Below, piece after piece: positions 9,045-19,163 of a stretch of DNA of 64,000 nucleotides. How positions within the stretch are numbered: position 1 is the first letter of the stretch; each line of letters starts with the position of its first letter. The stretch comes from Pectobacterium cacticida (lineage in GTDB: Bacteria; Pseudomonadota; Gammaproteobacteria; Enterobacterales; Enterobacteriaceae), in the NCBI RefSeq assembly GCF_036885195.1, contig NZ_CP133656.1, positions 372,001-436,000 on the forward strand. The letters are read 5' to 3'. Both the position numbers and the translations under genes were made by a program. The notes beneath the pieces were generated by a model. It saw only the letters and a list, made by a program, of their open reading frames with translations, did no database searches and had not been told where the DNA came from.

Positions 9045-9716
9045 TCATTCATGTAGCATGCCGCGCCGGTAGCGCGTCATGCGGGATTCGAAATGGCGCG
9101 CCAGCCAGTCAAGTAGACTATTCAGCAACCAGTAACAAAGTGCGACCGTGAGGTAGATTTCTAGCGGCGCATAGGTTTCCGATATCGCTTGTTTGGCGGC
9201 GTACATAAACTCCTGCACTGAAACAATCGACAGCAGGGCTGAATCTTTAATCAGGCCGATCATTAGGCCGACCAGCGGCGACAACATCTGTGGCAGGGTT
9301 TGCGGCAGTACCACATCACGCAGTTGCTCGCTACGACTAAGCCCGAGAACACGGCAGGCTTCCCACTGTCCTTTCGGCAACGCTTCAATCGCCGCGCGGA
9401 TCACCTGCGCAATATAGGGTGCGTAATAGAGCGTCAACGCCAGCACGCCGACCACCGGCGAAGAGAGCGTGATGTCATACTCCGGCAACACGAAGTAGAG
9501 CAGATAAATCACTACGAGCAGCGGTAATGCCAGCGTGACGTTGGTGTAAACCAGCAGCAACCGCTGCCAGAAGTGTGATGCCCGCATCAACCCCACCGCG
9601 ATCAGCGTACCCCACAGCAGCGAACAGAGCGCCGCTATTGCACAAAGTCGTAGCGTCGCCGTCATGCCTTCGCCCAGCGAAGGCAGTGCATCAATAATGG
9701 CCTGCCAATCCATCAT
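9045..9716 (-). CDS. Polar amino-acid-type ABC permease (second)
   Basis: A 223-residue inner-membrane protein of the His/Glu/Gln permease type (HEQRo family) with about five membrane helices. The EAA loop that contacts an ATPase is visible: EALPKGQWEACRVLGLSRSEQ, followed by DVVLPQTLP. It starts with overlapping ATGATG at the stop of the preceding permease. The EAA loop implies an ATPase partner, but none is encoded in the operon or nearby, so it must be supplied from elsewhere or the system borrows one. The substrate is probably a polar nitrogen compound (inference). Confidence 0.87.
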   Translation of the reverse strand: MMDWQAIIDALPSLGEGMTATLRLCAIAALCSLLWGTLIAVGLMRASHFWQRLLLVYTNVTLALPLLVVIYLLYFVLPEYDITLSSPVVGVLALTLYYAPYIAQVIRAAIEALPKGQWEACRVLGLSRSEQLRDVVLPQTLPQMLSPLVGLMIGLIKDSALLSIVSVQEFMYAAKQAISETYAPLEIYLTVALCYWLLNSLLDWLARHFESRMTRYRRGMLHE

Positions 9717-10363
9717 ACCGGCCCCCTTTTGGCTTCCAGTCGCCGCGCGAAAGTGGTTAACGGTAGTGCGATCAACAGATATCCTGCCGCCACTAGCAAT
9801 AGCACCTGAGTGGCTTCGTAAGTACGTGCAATGATGATTTGCCCGGCAAATGTCAGTTCCGTCAATGCCACTACCGAAGCCAGCGGGGTAGTTTTCAGCA
9901 GAATGGTGAACTCATTCACCAGCATTGGCAGACTGGCGCGCAGCACCTGGGGGTTAATGACATACCACCAGGTGAGCAGGCGGCTCAGCCCCAACGTGCG
10001 TGCCGCTTCCAGTTGACCGCGTGTGACCAGGTTGCGGTTAACGCGAAGGATCTCAGCAACATACGCGCCGCTATTGAAACCGATCGCCAACACCGCCGCC
10101 AGCAAGGGTTGTCCGCCAAGTCCCAATTTCGGTAGGGTAAAAAACACCACAAACAGTTGCACAATCGCGGGGGTTCCGCGCATCAGGCTGACGTACAAAC
10201 GGCCAAGGGTTCGCCAGATCCAGGCTCGGCGTAGCTGCAGGAAGCAGACGAACTGCCCCATCACCACGCTTACCAGCGACGCCAGTACGGTTAACAAAAG
10301 CGTCATTAGCAGCCCGCGGCCTAATTCTGGCAACGCGGCGAGTACCTGTTGATCCAGCCCCAT
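9713..10363 (-). CDS. Polar amino-acid-type ABC permease (first)
   Basis: A 216-residue membrane protein related to HisQ/GltK. The segment LMRGTPAIVQLFVVFFTLPK and the EAA loop TRGQLEAARTLGLSRLLTWWYVINPQ identify the family. The start at 10363 (MGLDQQVLAALPEL) is preferred because AGGAG lies 7 bases upstream; the more upstream ATG at 10381 lies inside the preceding DUF1989 gene. It pairs with the adjacent permease to form the membrane heterodimer. Confidence 0.87.
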   Translation of the reverse strand: MGLDQQVLAALPELGRGLLMTLLLTVLASLVSVVMGQFVCFLQLRRAWIWRTLGRLYVSLMRGTPAIVQLFVVFFTLPKLGLGGQPLLAAVLAIGFNSGAYVAEILRVNRNLVTRGQLEAARTLGLSRLLTWWYVINPQVLRASLPMLVNEFTILLKTTPLASVVALTELTFAGQIIIARTYEATQVLLLVAAGYLLIALPLTTFARRLEAKRGPV

Positions 10364-10367
10364 TGAT

Positions 10368-11015
10368 TTACTCCTTGCCAAAGCCCGTTAGGTTTTCCGC
10401 AACCGATAAGCGCAGTGGCGCGGGTTTATCATTCCCCTCAATGCCGGTATTGCAGGCGGAGACAATAAATTGCGTATCCATTACCACCCGGCAGGTGATG
10501 CTGTCGCCAGCTTGCGTGAGGTTGTTTTCCGGCACGATTTGGCCGTCACGCGTTAAACGGACATGCATAAACAGGTTGATGGGATCGGGTAGTTTCGGTA
10601 CGCGCATTCCTTGGCGCGCCAGCTCTGCGCTAACCGCTTCAATACATCCTTCGCCCTCATACCCATTCTCCGCCAGAAACGCGCGGGTGGACGCCGGTAG
10701 CAGCAGGTCGTGGCGTTTGACGCTATCTTTACCTAGCACCATCATAGGGCGACGACGGTTGTTCACCATGCGCATACCAGAACCGAGCAGGTAACTGTTG
10801 CTGAATACCCGGGTGTGATGCACCGAGAGCCAGACCGCCGGATCCTGCACGCTAAAACCAAACAGCGACGCCACTGCCCCATCGCCCATTGCCGTAATGC
10901 GCAACAACTGACCGCGCAACACCCGAATCGATCCAACGCTTCCGGCGGCAACATCTACCGGAGCCGCCAGCGGACGTACGGCGTTTTCCGCAAACTCCTC
11001 ACGCATGAGCAACAT
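10368..11015 (-). CDS. DUF1989 protein 2, motif-degenerate
   Basis: A 215-residue DUF1989-like protein. The fold pattern is retained (DPINLFMHVRLTRDG matching the family FNxFxN segment; AGDSITCRVVMD), but the presumed metal-site motifs have changed: HDxxxxACD reads RHDLLLPAST and HRNCxDNL reads EGEGCIEAV. It may therefore be a non-catalytic partner, as in heteromeric DUF1989 enzymes. It overlaps the next DUF1989 gene by 17 bp, with GAGGAG 7 bases before its ATG, so the two are likely made in equal amounts. Confidence 0.75.
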   Translation of the reverse strand: MLLMREEFAENAVRPLAAPVDVAAGSVGSIRVLRGQLLRITAMGDGAVASLFGFSVQDPAVWLSVHHTRVFSNSYLLGSGMRMVNNRRRPMMVLGKDSVKRHDLLLPASTRAFLAENGYEGEGCIEAVSAELARQGMRVPKLPDPINLFMHVRLTRDGQIVPENNLTQAGDSITCRVVMDTQFIVSACNTGIEGNDKPAPLRLSVAENLTGFGKE

Positions 11016-11631
11016 GGCGCGTCTCCTCTATGGGGAAATGGTCGCTGATGCGAATATCAATTGGCGTCACCTGCAACCCGTTGCCAGGAATGATGTCCTG
11101 CGGGCAAGATGAGACGGCACAAATCAAATCGCATAGGGCTTCAAAGGTGATGTAATCCCCGGCTTTACTGTGTGGATCGGTCACCTCCATACGCCCATCG
11201 GCGGTAACCGGGCCATTCTGAAACAGATTGAACGGCTCCGGCAGCGTAAAGTACGTCACGCCGTGGGCTTTCATCCCTTCAAGCAGGTTGTCTACGCAGT
11301 TACGGTGTCCTTCCACACCGAAATCAACGCTAAATCGTGTACGGTCGCAGGCCGGTACGTTAGCATCGTGAATGCCGATGGTGTCGGCAACGATGCGTAA
11401 CATCGGGCGGTTCTCACTCGACCACAGCGCATCGCCAGGTGTAAAAAACAGCGAACGCAGATGTTGGCGCGTGTGAACAGGCGACAACTTCTCGTTCAGA
11501 TTGTCGGCATTGACTGCCACAAAATCGGCGGCCTGTTGGCCTTCACTGTCGATGACGGTAATAAACTGCCCTTTATGCACACGGAAGGTTTTTCCGTGGC
11601 CTGCCGGAACCGTCAGATGAGATTGACACAT
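10999..11631 (-). CDS. DUF1989 protein 3
   Basis: A 210-residue DUF1989 protein with a complete signature: GIHDANVPACD and GHRNCVDNL, FNLFQNGPV, and CPQDIIPGN near the C-terminus. It lies directly behind the binding protein gene (3 bp gap) with AGGAG before its ATG, and overlaps the degenerate partner. By analogy with carboxyguanidine deiminase it may act on an N-carboxylated or amidine compound; the actual substrate is unknown because the usual biotin carboxylase partner is missing. Confidence 0.83.
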   Translation of the reverse strand: MCQSHLTVPAGHGKTFRVHKGQFITVIDSEGQQAADFVAVNADNLNEKLSPVHTRQHLRSLFFTPGDALWSSENRPMLRIVADTIGIHDANVPACDRTRFSVDFGVEGHRNCVDNLLEGMKAHGVTYFTLPEPFNLFQNGPVTADGRMEVTDPHSKAGDYITFEALCDLICAVSSCPQDIIPGNGLQVTPIDIRISDHFPIEETRHVAHA

Positions 11632-11633
11632 AA

Positions 11634-12470
11634 TTACTCCTGAGGAATGAAATCGCTGGCTGGGACGGTAAACGTGGTGCCGAGGTATTGCTGCTGTAGT
11701 TGGGCCAACTGACCGCTTTCCTGCATCGCCAGAATGTGATCGCTGATGGCTTTGTTCAGGCTACGGTCCTCTTTGCGTGTCGCCCATGCCATCCATTGAG
11801 ACGGCCCGACTTCGCCTATTTGTTCCACTTTACCAGCAAACTTTTTCGTCACTGGCGCGAGTACCGCAATGTCGTCGTAGACGAAATCGGCGCGTTTCGT
11901 CATCAGCGTGCTGATGGTTTGATCGAGCGAATCCACACTGATAATAGTGATAGGCTTTTTGCCCGCTTTTACCAGTTCGGCATTAAAGCCTTTAAGCAAT
12001 TGCTCTGGCACGCTGGCGGTTTTTACCGCACCGCGTAGGCCGGATAGGCTTTCCGGGCTTAACGTTTTGCCGTTCAGGGCATTAGCGTCACCTTTACGAA
12101 CCAGCACGCCGTTCACGGTTTTGCTGTAAGGCACGGTAAAAAGCACTTTCTTAGCCCGTTCAGCGGTTACGTTAAGCGAGGATCCTTCAGCATTGAACGC
12201 TCCGGAAATCAGCCCTGGCAAAATGCCGCTGAAGGCGGTTTTTTGAAACTCCAGTTTCACGCCGAGATCGTTGGCGAACGATTTCATGATCGCCACGCTA
12301 TAGCCGGTAATCTCGCCTTTATCATCCGTGTATTCATAGGGTGGGAAAGTGGGATCGATACCCACCGTCATTTTGCCGCTGCTTTTGATATCAGACAGCG
12401 TATCGGCCTGCGCCGGTGCGAGCGTGCCCGTGGTGAGTAGGGCGGCGATCAGCAATGCTATTTTTTTCAT
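11634..12470 (-). CDS. ABC transporter substrate-binding protein
   Basis: A 278-residue periplasmic protein, SBP family 3 (polar amino acids). The start at 12470 (MKKIALLIAALLTTGTLAPAQA) gives a clean signal peptide cleaved after AQA; longer in-frame extensions to 12677 run through the promoter region. The mature protein starts with the family block GKMTVGIDPTFPPYEYTDDKG. It is the first gene of an operon that also encodes two permeases and three DUF1989 proteins. No close relative with a known ligand is evident to me. Confidence 0.9.
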   Translation of the reverse strand: MKKIALLIAALLTTGTLAPAQADTLSDIKSSGKMTVGIDPTFPPYEYTDDKGEITGYSVAIMKSFANDLGVKLEFQKTAFSGILPGLISGAFNAEGSSLNVTAERAKKVLFTVPYSKTVNGVLVRKGDANALNGKTLSPESLSGLRGAVKTASVPEQLLKGFNAELVKAGKKPITIISVDSLDQTISTLMTKRADFVYDDIAVLAPVTKKFAGKVEQIGEVGPSQWMAWATRKEDRSLNKAISDHILAMQESGQLAQLQQQYLGTTFTVPASDFIPQE

Positions 12471-12580
12471 TGTGGTGTTTCCCCGATGTTGGTGAAATAT
12501 CATTTTCTGATGAGCACTTTTTGTGCCAGTTTTTTCATGGCCGCTCAATAAATGATCTTTTAAATTCCATTTGTGTAATA

Positions 12581-12614
12581 AAAACAAAAAGAAACAATCG
12601 TTTCTTTTTGTTTT
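12581..12614. promoter_or_regulatory. Perfect 15-bp inverted repeat upstream of the ABC/DUF1989 operon
   Basis: AAAACAAAAAGAAAC and GTTTCTTTTTGTTTT are exact reverse complements separated by AATC. The element lies 111 bp upstream of the binding protein ATG and 108 bp downstream of the RpiR gene. A palindrome with GAAAC/GTTTC at its centre fits an operator for the adjacent RpiR regulator. A weak A/T-rich terminator of the RpiR gene is the alternative. Confidence 0.55.
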
Positions 12615-12692
12615 AAATTTATTTCTTTGATTTCTTTTAAGGGGAAGCACAATCAACCAGGGCAGGGCAATAAGCACTATTTTGGGGAAAGG

Positions 12693-12713
12693 TCTGGCGC
12701 AGCGTGCGCCAGA
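12693..12713 (-). terminator. Hairpin after RpiR regulator gene
   Basis: TCTGGCGCA and TGCGCCAGA form a perfect 9-bp stem with a 3-base loop, starting 9 bp after the stop codon of the RpiR gene. There is no U tract, so it may be an attenuator or 3'-end stabiliser separating the regulator from the operon. Confidence 0.5.
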
Positions 12714-12721
12714 ATGGGGCG

Positions 12722-13573
12722 TTACTCGAGTTCGTCGAGAGATTGATGCAATGCTTCAATCTGTGCAAGGTGATCGTTACCGCTCTTACCCTTCTGGCGA
12801 GCCACCAGCGAACACAGTAAATTGCATACGCCGGAGAGGGCGACGGTGCTGTCAAACAGCATGCTGCTATCGGTGTGGCAACGTATCACCCATTGCGCAT
12901 GGCGAGCGGGTTTGCCGGAGAGCACATCCGCCAGATAGAGCATCGGCACTTGACGTTCCGCCAACGCGCTCATGGCGGCATCCAGCGCGGGCATCCGTCG
13001 CCGCAGCCCTACGCAAATCGCCACGTCTTGCGAGGCCAATGCCGCCAGATGTTCAGCCAGTGAGTCGCCAGGTCGAGGCAGCAATCGTACATCCGGGTGC
13101 ACGTGCACCAGGTCGCGATAGATCAACTGCGCGATGGTCTGGCTATGTCTCCACCCCATAACTACCACGCGGCGAGCCTGAGAGATCGCAACACTCGCCT
13201 CCTGTAGCTGCGTGCCATCCAGCGTGCGGTAGCTGTTCACCAGGTTGGCGATCTCTTTTTCCAAATGTTGCTGCATCACTGTATCTATTGGCGAAGCGCC
13301 CGGCGCGGCTTGCAAATAGAGCGGCGATCCGCTGCTTTGCATTTCTCGCGCCTGACGGCGGGCCGCTTCATAGCTGTCATAACCCAGGTGGCGGAAAAAA
13401 CGGGTGGTGGTCGCTTTGGATACGCCGGCGCTTTGCGCCAATTCAGTGGCCGTATTCATCGCCAACTGGCCTGGGGCGGCAAGCAACACGTCCGCCAATC
13501 GCTGTTCGTGGCTAGAGAGACGATCCCAGTGCTGTCGGATTCGGCCTTCTAGCGATGCCGTCTTTGCACTCAT
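12722..13573 (-). CDS. MurR/RpiR-family regulator
   Basis: A 283-residue regulator. The N-terminal RpiR HTH domain spans about residues 1-77 (ELAQSAGVSKATTTRFFRHLGYDSYEAARRQ) and the C-terminal SIS domain about 115-260 (ARRVVVMGWRHSQTIAQLIYRDL). SIS domains usually bind phosphosugars, yet this clade is often linked to amino-acid transporters. It lies upstream of, and codirectional with, the ABC/DUF1989 operon, with a palindrome between them, so that operon is the likely target. Confidence 0.87.
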   Translation of the reverse strand: MSAKTASLEGRIRQHWDRLSSHEQRLADVLLAAPGQLAMNTATELAQSAGVSKATTTRFFRHLGYDSYEAARRQAREMQSSGSPLYLQAAPGASPIDTVMQQHLEKEIANLVNSYRTLDGTQLQEASVAISQARRVVVMGWRHSQTIAQLIYRDLVHVHPDVRLLPRPGDSLAEHLAALASQDVAICVGLRRRMPALDAAMSALAERQVPMLYLADVLSGKPARHAQWVIRCHTDSSMLFDSTVALSGVCNLLCSLVARQKGKSGNDHLAQIEALHQSLDELE

Positions 13574-13887
13574 GATGATTCCCTGAAATGAAAAAACTCA
13601 TCCTGCACAGAGCATGCCTAGATGTCACCAGAATTTTAGATTTTTATTCTCAGTGAGCAAAGACCGGGGAACGGGCCTGTAACGTGATTACTTGGCAATG
13701 CATAGACTATGGGCTGAGTCTGCTGTGCTAGACCATGCTCAACTCGCTTTGCTCCCCATACCAAGCATGTGGGTTAGTAGTGACGCGACTGCCACATTGA
13801 AGGTCACTGACTTGTGGTAAATCCTGACCAGATAGACACGGCTTTTTGCTACAATCGGTTTCCGTTTTATGAGTGGATAAGATCGTT
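13574..13887. other. Divergent promoter region rpiR-like / rep
   Basis: A 314-bp region between the divergent RpiR gene and rep. No gene is convincing here. A TACAAT hexamer at 13850-13855, about 33 bp before the rep ATG, is a possible -10 for rep, without a clear -35. The rest shows no repeat or RNA that I recognise. Confidence 0.4.
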
Positions 13888-15915
13888 ATGCGTTTAAATC
13901 CCAGCCAACAACACGCTGTCGAATTTGTCACTGGCCCTTGCCTGGTGCTGGCGGGAGCGGGGTCAGGCAAGACTCGCGTGATCACCAATAAAATTGCGCA
14001 TCTGATTCGTCAATGTGGCTATCAGGCTCGACATATTGCCGCCGTGACCTTTACCAATAAAGCCGCGCGTGAGATGAAGGAGCGCGTGGCGCAAACGCTG
14101 GGGCGTAAAGAGACGCGCGGGCTAATGATTGCGACCTTTCACACGCTGGGATTGGAGATCATTAAGCGCGAATATGCGGCGCTGGGGATGAAAGCCAACT
14201 TCTCCCTGTTTGACGATCAGGATCAAATGGCGCTGCTAAAAGATCTGACCGAACCGTGGCTGGAAAATGATAAGGAACTGTTACGGCAGTTAACCTCAGC
14301 GATCGCAAATTGGAAAAATGATCTGATCGATCCCGCCGGAGCGGCAGCGGCAGCGCGCTCCGAACGTGACAGACAGTTCGCGCATTGTTACTCGCTCTAC
14401 CATGAACATCTGCGCGCTTGTAACGTGTTGGATTTCGACGATCTGATTTTGCTGCCTACGCTATTGTTGAAGCAGAATGCGGCGGTGCGCGAACGTTGGC
14501 AGAACCGCTTACGTTACCTGCTGGTGGATGAATATCAGGACACAAATACCAGTCAGTACGAACTAATCAAACTGTTGGTGGGGACGCGCGCGCGTTTTAC
14601 CGTCGTCGGTGATGACGATCAGTCAATTTATTCCTGGCGTGGGGCGCGCCCTCAGAATTTGGTGTTGTTACAGCAAGATTTCCCCGCGTTAGATGTGATT
14701 AAACTGGAGCAAAACTATCGTTCCTCCGGGCGCATTCTGAAGGCGGCCAATATTCTTATCGCCAATAACCCGCACGTCTTTGAAAAGCAGCTCTTCTCGG
14801 AACTGGGTTATGGCGATGAGCTTAAGGTCATTACCGCTAACAACGAAGATCATGAAGCGGAGCGCGTTGTGGGCGAGCTAATTGCTCACCATTTTATTAA
14901 TAAGACCCAGTACGGCGACTACGCCATCCTGTATCGTGGCAACCATCAGTCGCGCCTATTCGAAAAGATGCTGATGCAGAACCGCATTCCTTACCGCATT
15001 TCCGGCGGTACGTCTTTTTTCTCCCGTCCTGAAATCAAAGATTTACTGGCGTATCTGCGCGTATTGACGAATCCGGACGATGACAGCGCGTTCTTGCGCA
15101 TCGTAAATACGCCTAAGCGTGAGATTGGGCCAGCAACATTGAAGAAGTTGGGGGAGTGGGCAGGGCTGCGCAATAAAAGCCTATTCAGCGCGAGCTTTGA
15201 TGTGGGCCTCAGTCAGTCGCTGACCGGGCGTGGACTGGAGGCGTTGCAACGTTTCACGCAGTGGTTAGCGGAAATTGCCCGTTTGGCCGAGCACGAGCCT
15301 GTGGCGGCCGTACGAGATCTGATTCATGGGTTGGACTACGAAAGCTGGCTCTATGAGACGTCACCCAGCGCAAAAGCGGCAGAAATGCGCATGAAGAATG
15401 TCAATCAACTATTCAGTTGGATGACGGAAATGCTGGAAGGTTCCGATCTGGATGAACCTATGACGCTCGCGCAGGTGGTGACGCGTTTCACGCTGAGGGA
15501 CATGATGGAACGGGGAGAAAATGACGAAACGTTGGATCAGGTGCAGTTGATGACGCTACATGCGTCAAAAGGGCTGGAATTCCCTTATGTTTTCCTGGTT
15601 GGGATGGAAGAGGGGTTATTGCCGCACCAGAGCAGCATTGATGAAGATAACGTCGATGAGGAACGCCGTCTGGCATACGTAGGGATAACGCGCGCGCAGC
15701 GTGAACTCACTTTCACATTGTGTAAAGAACGCCGCCAGTATGGCGAATTGATCCGCCCTGAACCGAGCCGCTTTCTACTGGAATTACCGCAAGACGATGT
15801 CGTGTGGGAAACAGAGAGGAAAGTCGTGAGCGCACAAGAGCGTATGCACAAAGGTCAGGCGAACGTTGCCAACATCCGGGCGATGTTGGCAAAGGCGAAA
15901 GGGGAAGGGGAGTAA
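13888..15915 (+). CDS. rep: ATP-dependent DNA helicase Rep
   Basis: A 675-residue superfamily 1A 3'-5' helicase that helps replication forks pass protein roadblocks. The start [13 protein letters not shown] at 13888 matches E. coli Rep; five codons further upstream are open but unmatched. Walker A AGAGSGKT has its lysine at residue 28; later motifs are [39 protein letters not shown] and YVGITRAQ. It is convergent with gppA (10-bp gap), as in E. coli. Confidence 0.98.
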   Translation: MRLNPSQQHAVEFVTGPCLVLAGAGSGKTRVITNKIAHLIRQCGYQARHIAAVTFTNKAAREMKERVAQTLGRKETRGLMIATFHTLGLEIIKREYAALGMKANFSLFDDQDQMALLKDLTEPWLENDKELLRQLTSAIANWKNDLIDPAGAAAAARSERDRQFAHCYSLYHEHLRACNVLDFDDLILLPTLLLKQNAAVRERWQNRLRYLLVDEYQDTNTSQYELIKLLVGTRARFTVVGDDDQSIYSWRGARPQNLVLLQQDFPALDVIKLEQNYRSSGRILKAANILIANNPHVFEKQLFSELGYGDELKVITANNEDHEAERVVGELIAHHFINKTQYGDYAILYRGNHQSRLFEKMLMQNRIPYRISGGTSFFSRPEIKDLLAYLRVLTNPDDDSAFLRIVNTPKREIGPATLKKLGEWAGLRNKSLFSASFDVGLSQSLTGRGLEALQRFTQWLAEIARLAEHEPVAAVRDLIHGLDYESWLYETSPSAKAAEMRMKNVNQLFSWMTEMLEGSDLDEPMTLAQVVTRFTLRDMMERGENDETLDQVQLMTLHASKGLEFPYVFLVGMEEGLLPHQSSIDEDNVDEERRLAYVGITRAQRELTFTLCKERRQYGELIRPEPSRFLLELPQDDVVWETERKVVSAQERMHKGQANVANIRAMLAKAKGEGE

Positions 15916-15925
15916 GCTTCCCCCG

Positions 15926-17425
15926 TCAAGCGAGGGTTTCTTCCAGCATCAGCGGCCAGTGTACGTAGCTCTGCCAGCGGCTTTCTTGTTCCAGCATTTC
16001 TGCCCGTAATGGATGCTGCGTCAGCCATCCCGCAGGCAGAATTAAACGCAATGTTTCACCTTCTACGCGCAATCTCACGGCGGGTAGTGTGTCATCGCGA
16101 CGACGGCTGGCAAAAATAATGGCCAGGCGTAGCAAGCGGCACAAACGCTGAGCCTGTTGAACCGGTAACGCATTCTGCTGGCTGAGCGCGATCAGGTCGA
16201 CAGGGTTAACCTGGTTTTGCAGAAGGGTTGCTAATAATTTCTTCTGCGCTGGCGTAAAACCAGGGAGATCGCTATGGCGAATCAAATAGGCGGCATGTTG
16301 GGGGGAATGGCGGAAATCGATGCTCAAACCGATTTCGTGTACCAGGCTGGCGCTGCGTAATAACTCTCGGCAGCGGTTATCTAACTGCCAGTCACGGGCA
16401 ACCTGCTGCAGGAAGTTGTCTGCCAATGTGCTAACGCGCTGAGCCTGTTCGGTGTCCAGCAGATAACGACGCTGTAGTGTCGACAGCGTGCGGTGACGAA
16501 TGTCCTGATCGACGGGCAGGTGCAACATGCCATAGACCAGACCTTCACGCAGCGCGCCTCCCGCTAGCGTCATCGTTTTGATGTCCAATTCCTGAAAAAT
16601 CGCCATCAGGATCGCCAATCCGCTAGGAAAAACGAGCGCCCGCTCCAGCGTCAGCCCTTCGATTTCCAATTCTTCCAGCTTATTGCACTGAATGGCATGC
16701 GCCTTAAGCTGCCTGAGTTTAGACAGGGTAATGTATTCATCCATGCCCTGCGCGACCATAATTTCCTGTAGCGCTTGTACGGTACCGGAAGCGCCAACGC
16801 AGATTTGCCACCCTTGCTCGCGCAGAGAAGCGGCAACGGGCCGCAGCATTTCACGCGCCGCCTGTTCTGCGCGTTCAAAGTTACCCGCTTCCAGATTCCG
16901 ATCGCTAAAATAGCGATCCAGCCAGGTGACGCAACCCATCGGCAAACTGATGAGTTGCGTTGCTTTGGCGCCTATTCCTGTTGCAAGCTCGGTACTGCCT
17001 CCGCCAATATCGACGACCAGGCGTGCATCCGGGCCACCCGTTGTGTGCGCGACGCCTTGATAGATCAAGCGCGCTTCTTCTTCACCCTTAATTACCTGGA
17101 TCGGCAGCCCCAAAATGTCCTGGGCCCGCTGTAGAAATTCGTCAGCGTTGGTTGCCAGACGCAGGGTCGCGGTTGCGACGACGCGCACCTGATTCTGTGG
17201 GATATCCTGTAACCGCTCGGAGAACAGTTGTAAACACTGCCAGCCGCGCTGCATTGCGTCCAGCGAGAGACGATTTTGCTTATCCAATCCAGCAGCAAGG
17301 CGAACCTTACGCTTTATTTTCGCCAGAGTCTGAATGCTGCCGGCGGTTTCCCTGGCGACCAGCATATGGAAGCTGTTTGAGCCGAGGTCGATGGCTGCGT
17401 AAAGTGAAGAAGAACTCAGCATCAA
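15926..17425 (-). CDS. gppA: Guanosine pentaphosphatase / exopolyphosphatase
   Basis: A 499-residue Ppx/GppA protein that converts pppGpp to ppGpp and can degrade polyphosphate. The N-terminal actin-like ATPase fold shows [18 protein letters not shown] (residues 9-26) and [12 protein letters not shown]; the C-terminal HD-like domain contains [21 protein letters not shown]. It lies 3 bp downstream of rhlB and is probably cotranscribed with it, as in E. coli. Confidence 0.96.
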   Translation of the reverse strand: MMLSSSSLYAAIDLGSNSFHMLVARETAGSIQTLAKIKRKVRLAAGLDKQNRLSLDAMQRGWQCLQLFSERLQDIPQNQVRVVATATLRLATNADEFLQRAQDILGLPIQVIKGEEEARLIYQGVAHTTGGPDARLVVDIGGGSTELATGIGAKATQLISLPMGCVTWLDRYFSDRNLEAGNFERAEQAAREMLRPVAASLREQGWQICVGASGTVQALQEIMVAQGMDEYITLSKLRQLKAHAIQCNKLEELEIEGLTLERALVFPSGLAILMAIFQELDIKTMTLAGGALREGLVYGMLHLPVDQDIRHRTLSTLQRRYLLDTEQAQRVSTLADNFLQQVARDWQLDNRCRELLRSASLVHEIGLSIDFRHSPQHAAYLIRHSDLPGFTPAQKKLLATLLQNQVNPVDLIALSQQNALPVQQAQRLCRLLRLAIIFASRRRDDTLPAVRLRVEGETLRLILPAGWLTQHPLRAEMLEQESRWQSYVHWPLMLEETLA

Positions 17426-17428
17426 CGG

Positions 17429-18718
17429 TTAATCCGCTCTTTTTCGGTTGTTACGGGGCGGGCCATTGCGACGCGGGCCGCTGTTGCGTCGTGGGCCATT
17501 ATTGGAGCGCGGTGGGCGCGTTAAACGCTTTGGCGCGGGCAGATCGGTCATCAACGCATCGCTGTTGTATTTACTGACCGGAATACTGTGACCGATGTAA
17601 GTTTCGATAGCCGGGAGATTCAGTGCGTACTCTTCGCACGCCAGGCTGATGGAAAATCCGCTGAGCCCCGCGCGGCCCGTGCGGCCAATACGGTGTACGT
17701 AGTCTTCGCAGTCATCCGGTAGGTCGTAGTTGAAAACGTGCGTGACGGCAGGAATATGCAAACCGCGTGCGGCGACATCCGTAGCCACCAGAATGTCCAA
17801 ATTACCCTGCGTAAAATCTTCCAAAATACGCAGGCGTTTTTTCTGTGCAACATCACCCGTCAATAGCCCTACGCGGTGACCGTCGGCGGCCAGATGGCCC
17901 CAAATGTCTTCGCAGCGATGTTTAGTATTGGCAAAAATAATGCAGCGGTCTGGCCACTCTTCTTCCAGAAGCGTCTGAAGCAGGCGCATTTTTTCTTCGT
18001 TTGATGGATAAAACAGTTCTTCTTTAATGCGGTGGCCGGTTTTCTGTTCCGGTTCGACTTCCACATACTCTGCATTATTCATCTGTTCAAACGCGAGTTC
18101 ACGCACCCGATAAGAGAGCGTGGCGGAAAAGAGCATGTTCAGACGCTGGTCCGCAGGCGGCATACGACGGAATAGCCAACGAATGTCTTTGATGAAGCCG
18201 AGATCGTACATCCGGTCTGCTTCATCTAACACGACGACCTGAATCGCACCTAAATTAATATGATTTTGTTTAACGTAATCGATCAAGCGTCCGGTGGTGC
18301 CAATCAAAATATCAACGCCGTGTTCCAGCACCTTGAGTTGCTTGTCGTAACCATCGCCACCGTAGGCTAAACCCAATTTTAGCCCGGTAAGGTGAGACAA
18401 TGCTTCAGCATCTGAGTGAATCTGGACAGCCAGTTCACGCGTGGGCGCCATAATTAAGGCGCGTGGTTGATTCGTTTGCCGCTCTGTGTTTGCAGAGTGA
18501 GAAAGCAAATAATGGAAAGTAGACGCGAGAAAAGCTAACGTCTTGCCGGTTCCGGTTTGCGCCTGGCCCGCAATATCTCGCCCTGACAAAGCTAATGGCA
18601 GAGCTAATGCCTGAATAGGCGTACAGTTATTAAACCCTTTACTTTCAAGGGCCTCGATAACCTGCGGGTGCAGGGCGAAGTCGGAAAACTTCTGTTCAGT
18701 TAAGTGTGTTTTGCTCAT
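17429..18718 (-). CDS. rhlB: DEAD-box RNA helicase RhlB
   Basis: A 429-residue DEAD-box helicase, component of the RNA degradosome with RNase E. Motifs in order: Q motif ([16 protein letters not shown]), [56 protein letters not shown] and [10 protein letters not shown]. The C-terminal tail is basic and rich in Arg, Asn and Pro (residues about 395-429), the segment that helps bind RNA and RNase E. It is divergent from trxA. Confidence 0.97.
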   Translation of the reverse strand: MSKTHLTEQKFSDFALHPQVIEALESKGFNNCTPIQALALPLALSGRDIAGQAQTGTGKTLAFLASTFHYLLSHSANTERQTNQPRALIMAPTRELAVQIHSDAEALSHLTGLKLGLAYGGDGYDKQLKVLEHGVDILIGTTGRLIDYVKQNHINLGAIQVVVLDEADRMYDLGFIKDIRWLFRRMPPADQRLNMLFSATLSYRVRELAFEQMNNAEYVEVEPEQKTGHRIKEELFYPSNEEKMRLLQTLLEEEWPDRCIIFANTKHRCEDIWGHLAADGHRVGLLTGDVAQKKRLRILEDFTQGNLDILVATDVAARGLHIPAVTHVFNYDLPDDCEDYVHRIGRTGRAGLSGFSISLACEEYALNLPAIETYIGHSIPVSKYNSDALMTDLPAPKRLTRPPRSNNGPRRNSGPRRNGPPRNNRKRAD

Positions 18719-18784
18719 AGTGTGGTAGAATATCAGCTAACTATTGCTTTACGAAAGCGTATCCGGTGAAATAAAGTCAAGCCA

Positions 18785-18809
18785 TTGTTGGTTAATGCTA
18801 CACCAACAA
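18785..18809 (+). promoter_or_regulatory. Inverted repeat in trxA leader
   Basis: TTGTTGGT and ACCAACAA are perfect complements around TAATGCTAC, 28 bp before the trxA start. A very similar element occurs upstream of E. coli trxA (from memory). It may be an RNA stem in the leader or overlap the -10 (TAATGC/TACAC). The function is unknown. Confidence 0.5.
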
Positions 18810-18836
18810 GGTAGAAATAATCCTGCGGAGTAACAT

Positions 18837-19163
18837 ATGAGCGATAAAATAATTCACCTGACTGATGACAGCTTTGAAACGAAAGTCCTACAATCTGAGG
18901 GCGCTATCCTGGTTGATTTCTGGGCAGAATGGTGTGGTCCTTGCAAAATGATCGCTCCTATTCTGGATGAAATTGCCGAAGAATTTGAAGGCAAATTAAC
19001 GGTGGCCAAACTAAATATTGATGAAAACCCGGCGACGGCACCGAAATATGGTATTCGTGGTATCCCTACTCTGTTGCTGTTTAAGAACGGTGAAGTGGCG
19101 GCAACAAAAGTGGGTGCCTTATCTAAAGGGCAACTGAAAGAGTTCCTGACAGCGAATCTGTAA
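18837..19163 (+). CDS. trxA: Thioredoxin 1
   Basis: A 108-residue cytoplasmic dithiol protein. The redox motif WCGPC is at residues 32-36 and the cis-proline loop RGIPTLLLF follows. The length and sequence are nearly those of E. coli TrxA. A GGAG ribosome site lies 8 bases before the ATG (CTGCGGAGTAACAT). It is divergent from rhlB and followed by the long rho leader. Confidence 0.98.
   Translation: MSDKIIHLTDDSFETKVLQSEGAILVDFWAEWCGPCKMIAPILDEIAEEFEGKLTVAKLNIDENPATAPKYGIRGIPTLLLFKNGEVAATKVGALSKGQLKEFLTANL

Noticed and set aside
12471..12677. Long N-terminal extension of the binding protein of island 1
   Set aside because: It runs through the palindrome and promoter region; the start at 12470 gives a proper signal peptide and ribosome site.
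13728..13988. Minus-strand open frame upstream of rep
   Set aside because: It overlaps the conserved rep start and has no family features; it is most likely a shadow frame.
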